Source: Isoetes taiwanensis
Lineage: Eukaryota; Streptophyta; Lycopodiopsida; Isoetales; Isoetaceae
Direction: 5' to 3'
DNA length: 64,000 nucleotides
Assembly (NCBI GenBank): GCA_021234155.1
Contig: JAJEKV010000087.1
Coordinates: forward strand, 2,433,146-2,497,145
Part shown: positions 54,602 to 64,000 of the stretch, piece by piece
Numbering within the stretch: position 1 is the stretch's first letter
How the letters are laid out: every line of letters begins with the position of its first letter
Translations under genes and position numbers: made by a program
The notes under the pieces: model-generated
Seen by the model: only the letters and a program-made list of their open reading frames with translations
Database searches by the model: none
What the model was told of the DNA's origin: nothing

Positions 54602-54896
54602 TCTCCAGGGACGACGTCTGTGTATTTTCCATGGTGCACATATCTCTGATCAGTAGCTTCTTCGTTGTGCTCAACACAAGATCATTAAAGCTTATCGTTG
54701 CTCATCTCTAGCTGATGATAAAAAAGAGTTAATTTGGCAGATGTATTTACGGTGTTCCTCTTATGCATAGATGGGTGTTTGTGTGTAGTTGGGTCAGCCT
54801 ATCTACTAGGGTTTTATTCCTGTCTGTGCATTGTGTATTGCGCCTTTGTTCCTGTTAATAAAAAGAGTCTCATGTCCTTCCAAAAAAAAAAAAAAA
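54602..54896 (+). mobile_element. 5'-truncated LINE tail inserted in the PPR pseudogene
   Basis: About 295 bp ending CCTGTTAATAAAAAGAG..CCTTCC plus poly-A (54,882-54,896). It is flanked by target-site duplications, so it is a retrotransposed 3'-UTR fragment, coding-free. The PPR text resumes after it with GVKPDAVTF. Confidence 0.8.
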
Positions 54897-54919
54897 GCCA
54901 AGGTGTAAAGCCAGATGCT
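54895..54919 (+). repeat. Target-site duplication, right copy
   Basis: AAGCCAAGGTGTAAAGCCAG and ATGCT match 54,577-54,601. Confidence 0.8.
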
Positions 54920-55529
54920 GTTACTTTTTTTATCTCTTCTTACAACATGCAGCCCTGCCAGCCTAATGGTACAAGACCAATATTTCAATATGATGAGAAA
55001 AAAAATTATCTCACCAACAATAGACCACTAGAATTGTATGATTGATCTTCTTGGACGATCCGAACATTTGCATGAGGCAGTAAGGTTACTTGAAAATAAA
55101 GAACCATTGCCATCTAGAGAGATTAAGTTGCTTTTAGAGGCCCATCCAAATAAATGCAGAACATCCAGCTTCTTATATACTTATGGCCAGTATCTATGCA
55201 ACTGCTGGCAGGTGGGATGATGCAAACATAATAGAAGAATTGGAAAAAAGCTGCAGAAGTAATGAAAAAACCTGCAAGGGCATTAATAAAGATCAACAAG
55301 AAGGTGCACGAGTTTATTGTTAGTGACAATGAAAATGCAGAAGTCATGGCAGTGTTAGAAACTTTAAATTCACGTATGAAAAAAGAAGGACATGTACCAA
55401 ATGTCGATTTGAAAGACGTGAGATAGTTCTTCATGAAAGCAGTAGATGGCTTGTATTCTTGTGGAGACGTGGTGATTTTTGGAAACCAGAATAATATTCT
55501 CATCTCGATGGTGTGGCTGGCCATTAATA

Positions 55530-55940
55530 TGCCTAGAGGTTTAGCCTAATTGTTTTATGCCCATAGATAGGACTATAACTATAATGTCCTTTATATAGAT
55601 TTGTATGTGAAGGATGCAAGTGTAGACATTAGGAATATGTATCTCTCAATGCTTATACTATTTGCAACCTTTATTGTAACGATTTTCCTATATGAGATAC
55701 AAAGGTAACGATGTCTGCAAACTTTGTCTTCAACTTGTTGATGTCCATTTTCTATTTGTTGGGACTTCTTGATGTACTTTCCAGGGAAATAATTATTACA
55801 GACGGTGTTAATTTGATGTTAATAGTAGAGTAACAGTAATGAGCAGAAATTTTCTCCTTCATGGTGATTTATTGTTTTGAGTTGTTTCTCGTATTTACTG
55901 TTTTAGTTGCTTCATTAACGTTAACTCAATTACATTATTT
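55530..55940. other. Intergenic, no gene recognised
   Basis: AT-rich; probably the former 3' flank of the PPR gene. Confidence 0.5.
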
Positions 55941-55944
55941 TTTA

Positions 55945-58120
55945 GATTCTAATGTTATATTATTGTCACTACAAGCTTGACTTTGCCAAAGCTTACGATA
56001 GTGTCCGTTGGGAGTTCTTGTCTGCCATGATGTTAGCGTTGGGTTGTGGTCCACGTTTTACAGAGACAGTCATGAAGCTGCATAGTCAGCACGGGCTACG
56101 GTGGTGTGCCAGGGTGAACCCTCCGCCTTTTTCTCCTTAGGCGAAGGGGTGCGTCCAGGGGTGCCCTTTGGTTACCGCTTTTGTTTACGACAGGGCGAAA
56201 ACCTTTGTCTCGATTGTTTTGGCTGCAGTGGAGGAGGGGGTGGTGGATGGGCTTCGGATGTAGGATGGTAGCCAGCAGATTATTAACCAGTTTGGCAATG
56301 ACACTTTCCTCTTTTTGGTGGCAGAAGAGAGGAATTTGCGAAATGTGAAGGGTTTGCTGGATACTTTCTCCTTGGCCTCGGGCATTCTTCTGAATTGGGG
56401 TAAGTGCTCCACATTATGGGCCCAGCTGACTCCGCCTCCCCCTTGTTTGGCTCTATTCCCTTGGAAGGTGCTTCCAGGTAATGTGTGTACTAAGCTGTTG
56501 GGTATTCCCTTTGGAGGGGATGTTTCCATGGGGAGGGTGTGGGATGAGATTTTGCAGGGGTTGCAGAAACACCTCAATTGGTGGAAGGGTAGCAAGTTGT
56601 CCATGGCAGGTAGGATCACTATTGCCAAGTCAAGACTTTGTAGCACTCATGTGTATACAAAGATCTGCGATGTTAGCTCCCGAGGGTAAGATACGTGCTT
56701 TGGATAAGATTGTTCGAAATTTCGTGGGGGCGGGATGATGAAGGGCGGTTGTTAAAGTGGCTTGGTGGAAGTGTCTCCGCCGGAGAGGATGGGGGCTTGG
56801 CCATTTCGGATTTGGCGCTGCATAGTAAGGTGTTGATCTCCAAGTTTGTTTGGAGCATTCTCGCAGATGGAGCATCTTCTCTTGGTGCAAAGCTTGTTGT
56901 TGCCATTGTGTGGCGTTTGGAAAGCCGTCGTGCATGTGGAGTTGCCCCGGCAACCTTTGTATGGTCTCCGCCTTTCCCACATGCATCCCCTTTTCTCACG
57001 GGGGTGTTGCGGGCTTGGGATCATGTGCGCATTGCTCTTCCGGCCTAGATTATGCCTCAGTTTATCACCACTCTTCTCCTTTCTTGTGTGTTCCTCTACC
57101 CCCTGCGCACTTGCCCTTGGCTGCCACCGTGCATGCTCGGACGCAGACCCGTTGGAGGCGAGCTGTTGTGCTCCCCTTCGAGGATTGGTATTGGGGTGGT
57201 CAGCTAGCTTCGTGGGAGTTCTTTCGAGCTCGCTTTCGCCTGAGGGGCAGTGACCGGGCTATCTGGGAACAAGTGGCGGGGAGTATTCCGCTACACATAC
57301 CTATAGTCCCTCAGGATGATGTGGTGGTGCAGGTTTGGAAGGTTCATCGGATGTTGTGTCTTCTTGTTTTGTGCGGTCTTGTTACCGTGTCTTTGGATGA
57401 CACACCGCCCCTTCGTGCAAGTGGTCTCTGCAGCTTTCGGGTTCTCGATGGCACTCGGTTTGGACGTGGACATGGAGCTCACTTCCCCCACCGAAGGTTA
57501 GGGTGCTTCGTGGCGTGTGGTGCAACCGCCCGTATCGGGTGAATGCCCTTGTGAGTCGGGATTTAGGCTCGGGTGTGAGCCCCAATGCGCCCTTGTTGTG
57601 GCCTTCATCGTGAGACCGTGGAGCATTATCCGGTTTTATGCCCTCACTTGCGGCTGCCCGGGATTGGGTTAGGGCTCTGCTTCAGTGAGATTGACTAGCC
57701 GCCAGCTGTCGCTTCATGTGTATCCTCGGTGCTTGGCCTCTTTGGCGGCTTCGTGCGTGGCTTGGTTGGTGTGGTTGATTTGGGAAGCGGCGTTGTGGAT
57801 CTTTCAGGGGATTCAAAGACGCAGACCTCTCCGATTCCTCGACTCGTACAAGCTATTTCAAAGCTTTCGGTGTTCCCGGGATTAGTAGAGCGGAAGTTTG
57901 CCATTTGGGGGGACTTCTTGGGTGTTGTAGATGGTGATGGTCGGTTTGTACAGCAGTAGAGTTGCAGTTTTTCTGTGAGTTTGTTGTGGAGTGTCGAGGT
58001 ATCGCTGTTGTATAGAAGTAGAGTTGCAGTTTTTCTGTGAGTTTGTTGTGGAGTGTCGAGGTATCGCTGTCTCTTTGGGGCAGTTCTCCTTCCTCCTCAC
58101 TTGCTTTGTAACATTACCAT
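55945..58120 (+). mobile_element. LINE relic (third family), plus strand
   Basis: Starts at LDFAKAYDSVRWEFLSAMML (RT catalytic Asp motif), with GCVQGCPL, NDTFLFLVAE in the position of the ADD motif (with changes), then WKGSKLSMAGRITIAKSRL and a GC-rich C-terminal part with many frame breaks. No endonuclease or clear 3' tail remains. This sequence is much richer in GC than the other LINEs of the window, which marks a different family or an older origin. Confidence 0.8.
57956..58072 (+). repeat. Tandem duplication, about 61-bp unit
   Basis: GTAGAGTTGCAGTTTTTCTG and TGTTGTGGAGTGTCGAGG with TATCGCTGT occur twice in direct succession, nearly identical. Confidence 0.85.
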
Positions 58121-58139
58121 TCGTTTAATATATTGATGA

Positions 58140-58330
58140 CACAGTTCTTCAAAGGATGGGGGATATAGTGTCAACCCTTGTGACAAGCCATAGGTGTAGT
58201 GACAATTTTATGTCGACTGCCACTATCTTGACACAAAGTGCTTGTGTTGTGTCAACTTTGTGTCTAGTGCATAGTGTCAAATATGTCGTCCAAGGCAATG
58301 ACATCCTATTGTCAACTTTTTATCGCAATT
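58140..58330. repeat. Cluster of TGTCAA / TTGACA motifs in both orientations
   Basis: GTGTCAA, TTGTGACA, GTGACA, CTTGACAC, GTGTCAA and TTGTCAAC recur about ten times in 190 bp, in both orientations. Clusters of a short motif in both directions are typical of subterminal transposase-binding regions. No transposase is nearby. Confidence 0.5.
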
Positions 58331-58762
58331 TAAGTGGGTTATTACAACTACTTTTAAACAATATTATAACTAAGATGTACTAATCTATTCGCTTCCCAAG
58401 ACTTGTAACAAATTGTATCCAAAATTTTGTAATGTTCTAAGCCCCGAATTGTGAGGGCAAGCGTCAATTTAAGTGGGTTGTTTCAACAATTTTTAAACAA
58501 TGAAATACCAGCCGGATCGGCTACAACATTTTTTTAACACTTATAGCGAGGATGCCATCAAATTTTGAAGCTGAGTATCTCCATGAAATTATTGTTTGTT
58601 ATTATTATTCATGCATAAAGATATAGTACTACACGAGGATATTACTTGGTATGAAGAATGATTTGATACTTAAGAACTAGTTGGATGAAGGGAATACTAA
58701 ATGAGTAGCGAGGAAAAAGCGAGGAGGAGCAAATCTATCACAAAGACATAAGACGTAATGTC

Positions 58763-59065
58763 ATGAACCTACTTGTGAAACAAAGGAAAATCGTGGAGAA
58801 TCTCTCGCCAAGAAATCTGGAAGAAATATGCCAAGATCGGCAAGGGTGTGGATGTTTAAAATACAATCACCGGGTTCGAGTTAGAGTCCATGCCAACAAA
58901 GGATTTGCTTCTGAGGAAATTATAGAAAAGTGGATGGAAGCATGGAGAAAAGAGATGATCACAAAGGGCTTTGTTCTAAAAGGTTGGAGTTTTGCTTTTA
59001 AATTAGTGTATGCGTTCATGTCTTGCTTTGAAATACACCAATTCTTTAGCAATTGTACATTTTGA
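58763..59065 (+). CDS. Hypothetical ORF, 100 codons
   Basis: Starts ATGAACCTACTTGTG (MNLLVKQRK). It has a basic and acidic helical segment (EEIIEKWMEAWRKEMITKG) and a hydrophobic C-terminal end. I recognise no family and its AT-rich codon use is like the flanking DNA, so it may be chance. Confidence 0.2.
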   Translation: MNLLVKQRKIVENLSPRNLEEICQDRQGCGCLKYNHRVRVRVHANKGFASEEIIEKWMEAWRKEMITKGFVLKGWSFAFKLVYAFMSCFEIHQFFSNCTF

Positions 59066-59069
59066 ATTA

Positions 59070-62000
59070 GGCATTTATTTATGGAATTAGCTGTTGTACA
59101 AATACTTTAGCTATTGTATATTATAAATTCATTTGTTGTATGAAATCATTTAGTTAGCTTACAAACTCTTTGTTGATGTGCATTTCTAATTCTTTGCAAT
59201 AATAAAATTATTTAGGCCCGTGTACATTTTTGATTTCTTGTGACATCCACGAATCTTTGAACAATGCATATGGCTAAATCCTAATAATATCGCGGACATA
59301 TGCACCTCTCATATAAGCCTTAGAGATATCATGGAATAATATCTCTGGGGCATACGGTTGATTCTTGCAAATTCAGCTTTAAATGCTATAATTTTTGTAG
59401 CAGCCAGGATGTTCATTTCTTAGAATTTATTATTTAGATTTAAATGGGTTGTTTTATGGCATGAAATACGGACTATGTTAATGGGAGAACTTAGCCGGGA
59501 ATCATCTTTAAAAGTGGGGCAAGAAGGAGAAAAGAATTATGAACAGTAAGCTTATTTGATCGATGTCCATGGTTTTCGTTGAATGCAAATTAACCATATA
59601 TTTGTATATTCACGTGTGAGCGTTTGCTATATTGATAGTGAATCTGAAAAGAGCGGGTATGATTGTTTCATATATTTTAAAAGCAATTTCATTGGCCTCA
59701 AACTTGCGACGTGGGGAAGCTAATTTCTCCTTTGAACTAATCGGGGAGGCGGGACAATCATGAAGACAAAGCGAACTTGAAGAAAATAAAGATGACTTTG
59801 AAAGTTCGCGAGGGATTAAACTTTTTGTTTGAAGTTAAGGGTCATTGGCATTTGATGCCATGGTTCTGTGCCGAATGCAATAGAACCATCATTCACTGGA
59901 TAGGGGCGTCTATTCATCTCCCATATCATTTTCCCTCTATTTATAGGCCATTTTTTTCTCTCTGGCTCTTTCATGGCGTTCTCTTAGTGCTATCTATTTA
60001 GGGCTTGTTCATTCGGTCTATCTCACCTTTATCTCAATCTCCTACGGTATGTTTGTTTTGTGGTAGCTAGTTTTGTTCTTTATGTGGGGAAATAGGAACT
60101 TTGCCTCACGGTGTTGTGAAGTGGATTTTTTCACAGCAGCGGCTTTTAAAAAGCTGTGAAGCTTCTCCGGCTTTGTTTGTTCCCTTGCTTCTCTTTTATC
60201 TCCTTAGATTACGTATCCTTAGATTACGTGATTTATTATTTTGCTTGCTGGATGCGTTCCTGTTGGCATCCGTGCTTTGCTGAAAATTTGGTTCCGCCAT
60301 TATTTTGAAGAATGGTTTAGAATTCTTGGTTGTGGGGCTGATTTGCCTTCAATCTCGAATTTCATTACGCTCTTCTTTTATTCCGGCCTTTTCTTTAGTT
60401 TTCCCTTATTGTCCTATTCGCCACGGCTGCACGGTGAAATGCGTTGCACGGAAGCTTCTTAGATTTTCAACCAAAGGGAGATCACCGCACAAGCCTACTC
60501 CTTCTCCGATAATTACCCTTCAATTCTATCATGCATTTCCACGCGACTCTGAGGTTTTGGCCGGTTCAAACTCCTCACATTTGCCTTTGTGAGGATTACT
60601 CTAAACCCGAGTTTCATAAGGACTTCGGCGTTGCTTGCCGGACGATCTCTGCTAAAAAGCGGCTGGCTTCTCCAGCGGCTTCTTTCTATCGAGAAGCGGG
60701 TATCCTGAAGCTTTCTACCATCAAAATTCTGCTTGAAATACGGCTATTCGCGGATGTGAAAGCCATATGGAAGAGTCGGATCTGCGGATTTCTCTGAGAG
60801 GTTTTATCACGCCTTGGTTGGGTCAGATTGTTCACAGTCAGTTTTCTCATGGCCGCAGCTCCCTCCCCTCACGTCAATTTGATTCTCACCGTTAGAAGCG
60901 ATACTTGGATTTGCCTTTTTCGTCTCCGCGGTTTTTCGCCGGGTTACGGTTCTTAGGGATTCCAGGATGATAAAGCGCCCGTTCGAATTAACTTACCTCA
61001 AAGCATTCTCAAGATTCTTAAGCTGCTTTAGCCAGAAACTTGCTCACCGAATCGTTCTTTATGCAGCGTAGGCTGTCATGAAATTTGGAAAGGAGTGCTT
61101 GTTCTACGGGCCGTCTTTAGAATTTGAAGTCCATGCAACCAATTGCTCTCGATTTAGACTCATGGAAGGTCACAGAGGTTTTTTCAAGATCTTTTTTCTC
61201 CATTTCTTTGTTAATCTTTTGAGGTTTCTTTAGTTACGGGGCTGAGGTGCTTTTGTTGAGTAAAATGACTACGATTCGTTTGAGTAATTATGTTGATGGA
61301 TTACGCTCATTATTGCATCTCTTGTCTCTTTAGAGTTGGCATCTCGATGATTCGATGGTTTGCTGGAGTCTTTGGTTTTGTATTACTTAAATTGTTTTAT
61401 GCATGCGAGGAACGTCTCAAAATTTGGAGATAGAAACGTATACTGAGAACATCTCAAAATTTTGCATGAAGTGGCTTTCAGGTTGCATGTATGGCTGAAC
61501 CCCCATATGGCTCAATGCCATGTCTGCGGTTTGTGATTCATTATTGGTCCGAGGGTATTCATGTCGGCGGAGTGGATTGGCTTTTTCGTTCTTTGAATTA
61601 AAATTAATACGTGGTAAGACCAAATCAAAGGATAAGATTAACTTATTTCCATAAAATGAGAGGGTAGAAACTGGAGTTTGAGTTAGTGCTTTCGGGGTTA
61701 TTCTGCCTTTAGGATCAAAGTTGAGTCCATAACTTTTGTTTGTGGTTACCCATTTTTCAGCATTAGCTAATATAGTTTCATGTATCGCGATTGCTTTTGG
61801 GTTGCCCTAGAGGGGGCAAGCCCTTGTTATGTGTTTACCTTCTACTTATGCCATTATTTTACTTTTAATGCTTCTCATATCGGTTTTATTTGCTTAAAGT
61901 TATTTTGATTAATAATTTGGTTGTATGCGATTGTATTTGATTAGTTATTTTTCGATTATCTTGTGACTCTTGAGAGCAGCTTTCGGAAGAGTCATGGGGA

Positions 62001-64000
62001 CCTAACTTTATGAAGCGTTATAGTTGAGCGATTTATTGCATTTAAGTGAGGTATCATGGTATTTGTGCATTATTTGCATTTCCAGCAATCTTATGGTGGC
62101 ATATGGCATGTTGAGCTTCGTTCTTTCGAGTTCTATGTCATTTGGTACTCGTTATTGTTCCATGTTTCTAGTTCTACATGTTGCTTGTTTCTTAGGAGCC
62201 TCGAGGTCTGTCTCGTAATAACTATAACTTCTTGTTGTGACAAATTGCCATTAGATGCTATGATTGGCATACATATTATCTGATGGTTGATAAGCATATG
62301 ACATCTTACCCACCGAATATTATGTTGTCGTTATATTATTGACCTTATTTTGCGGGCTATGGTGTCCATATTTATTTTGCTATTTTGGTTTGACATTTGG
62401 TTAAGTTTCTAGGTGTTTTGTTTTCGTTTTGGTTTTCCTAATGCTTGCACTATTTCATAATAAATGGATTTGCTTCTTTCTTGTACATTATCTCGACTTT
62501 TCTGGTTCTTTATTCATAATTTACTCCATGGCTTGAGGATCTTCATTAAGCCTTTGGTGGGGTTACTTAACTTTATTATCTTTGGTCATGAGTTTCTCGG
62601 CTTACTTGTTCCATTATGTTGTGATGAATTTATTTTAAGAGGACATGCATTTGTTTTAGCTACATCAAGTATCTCATCGAGCATTGGTCCACACCTAGGT
62701 TTTTCATTATTGTATTGTTCATTTCCATTCTTAGAGCCTTTGTTGTGCCAATCATCACACATGTTAGACTCATTGTTGTTTTCATGTGCTTGGTAGATCT
62801 CTATTAACTAATACATTTTGCCATTCTATGTTTTTCCGTTGCCGTCTTTTTGTTTTAAGGTCGGGTATCTAGAATGGGCTTGGTTTCAGAAAGGAGCCAT
62901 ATATTTTCTTGGTTTCAAATTTGGCACTACATTATTATCGATACATCGTGATCGAGGGTCCTTTGGTTCCTCTATGTCCATTGTCCAGTTTACGTGTTCG
63001 ATTGCTTTGCCTCCACTTCCCTAATATTAGCTTACTTTTGTTCCATTGATGCGGTTATTCCTTATATTTGTCATGTTAGTCTTTTTGGTGGACTATTTTA
63101 TTCTATTTGTTCATAGTCGCATGTGGACTATTTGCTTGCTCTATTCGTTCTATCTGCTCTAGTTGCATTTTATATTGCGGTCCCTTTTTGTACCTTAGCA
63201 TGCTTATGATATTCCACTTGTTTCTTAAATTTGTAGACTCGCGGCTGCTTTTTTGTCATGTTATTCTTTTGTTCCTTTAGTTCCATTTATCACGAAATTA
63301 GCCTTTTATGCCATGGCTCCGATCCCACTCCCTTATTTGATTTAGCGGTTCATCTTTTCAAGCGGCTCCTTGTGCTTACGTTCAAAGAAGTTCAAATTTA
63401 GTTCCATTGTTGCTCATAAGTCTCTTTTGTGGTATAATCCGCGGTGCCTTAGTGCTCATTGGCCTAACATATCCTTTAGATATGTTGGTCTTTCCTAGTT
63501 CTATCGTTCCTTTCATTATTGTAGTTGGGGGCTCACGGTAGCCGATGACATTGGCTCTTGGATGATTTATTATGCGTCATCTCGGTCTTAGTGATTTTTC
63601 TTGGTTGTTCCTACCCTTGGTTAATTTCGTTAGATCATTCTTGAGTGAAATGCACTCTTTGCGGGTTTACCATTTCTTTCTCTTTCAGATTTCTGGAGTT
63701 GTCTCTATTCTTCTACTATATAGTTGATGTCATGTAGGTAGGGTACTAATGCATGACTTTCATTGCCTTACGATAGAGTTTGATAGGAAGTCACCGGGGT
63801 TATACTTTATATTTGCTATCAATGTTGGTATCTCGCGACTTGATTGGTCCTTTGAATTAAAATTTATTTTCCCGAAGGATATGATTCGATTACAATAGCC
63901 CCTCAAAGTTGTTCCATAGATTGTCATTTTCTCTTGCTTTTTTAGGTTCAGCGCATCAATTGCTCTACTCCATGTTGGTTCATTTTTTGTTGCTTCCGAG
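59070..64000. other. AT-rich region with no recognisable gene
   Basis: Plus strand is rich in T with short frames only, of up to about 110 codons, hydrophobic because of the T-rich codons and without conserved motifs. A short direct repeat (CCTTAGATTACGT twice) lies at 60,205-60,230. No LINE, LTR, RT, transposase, tRNA or rRNA motif was seen. It may be old retroelement or gene-flank DNA. Confidence 0.5.

Larger units (their letters stand above)
53670..55440 (+). pseudogene. PPR (PLS-class) pseudogene, plus strand
   Basis: PPR units are readable: MTLCCILKACGNIGALDKGR and SSFIDMYTKCGS (53,720-53,880, stop at 53,889), then ISWTTSIIVVYAKTGLSKEA, TFVCTLKACANLGDLDRDQE and a frameshift at 54,170. 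MPLKGISSNGIIYICDLKAC continues to 54,540. After a LINE tail insertion comes an E-motif region, MIDLLGRSEHLHEAVRLLE to about 55,440. Members of this family bind specific organelle RNAs. This one has at least five breaks and a retrotransposon insert. Confidence 0.85.

Noticed and set aside
56846-57542. 230-codon frame, Cys/Leu/Trp-rich
   Set aside because: It overlaps the LINE region in another frame; the composition reflects GC-rich DNA and no domain is recognisable.
62464-63024. Hydrophobic frames resembling membrane proteins
   Set aside because: The hydrophobicity follows from T-rich DNA; there are no conserved motifs or charge pattern of real membrane proteins.

Overview
The window looks like nuclear DNA of a TE-rich land plant, most likely a fern or another seed-free lineage. 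The signs are plant PLS-type PPR pseudogenes whose wording resembles fern PPRs, a chromodomain-bearing Ty3/gypsy element, plant L1-like LINEs with poly-A tails, a small piece of plastid petD, a piece of S-adenosylmethionine synthetase, and short AT-rich introns with GT..AG borders. There is no bacterial operon structure. Taxonomy is inferred from gene families only.

Layout. (1) 1-9.9 kb is decayed repetitive DNA: clusters of a palindromic CACGCC..GCGTG motif, a broken FCP1/NIF-like phosphatase domain, a coiled-coil ORF and an LTR-like segment. (2) 10.4-21.8 kb is a decayed Ty3/gypsy element. It has an LTR end and initiator-tRNA primer site at 10,705. Between that site and gag lie two additional ORF blocks, one of which ends in a histone-H3 fold. 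Gag is split by a 3.15-kb L1-like LINE with a 13-bp target-site duplication, followed by protease, RT, RNase H and the integrase zinc-finger region. (3) 21.8-24.7 kb is a second gypsy element, a chromovirus, joined to the first at an abrupt chimeric junction. (4) 24.9-37 kb is a pogo-like transposase relic carrying a truncated LINE, the first of three basic protein paralogs (MAKR/BKI1-like), two tandem LINEs ending in a conserved two-stem hairpin plus long (CT)n tracts, and a PIF/Harbinger relic. (5) 37-45.1 kb holds a SAM synthetase fragment, hairpins, degenerate tandem repeats and paralogs 2 and 3, which diverge from each other around a hairpin-plus-TIR element. (6) 45.07-48.34 kb is the most notable unit: a spliced tyrosine-recombinase gene of the Crypton/DUF3504 type lying between 27-28-bp terminal inverted repeats, with a near-perfect hairpin just outside the left repeat. 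(7) 49-58 kb holds LINE relics, two inverted PPR pseudogenes and another LINE. (8) 58-64 kb is AT-rich DNA in which I recognise no gene.

The probable intact genes are the three MAKR/BKI1-like ORFs (28.2, 41.5 and 44.2 kb) and the tyrosine-recombinase gene (46.0-48.0 kb). Almost everything else is a mobile element or a pseudogene. The two features most worth follow-up are the recombinase element with its structured ends, and the H3-fold ORF inside the gypsy element. All start sites and splice sites are read by eye and have no transcript support.
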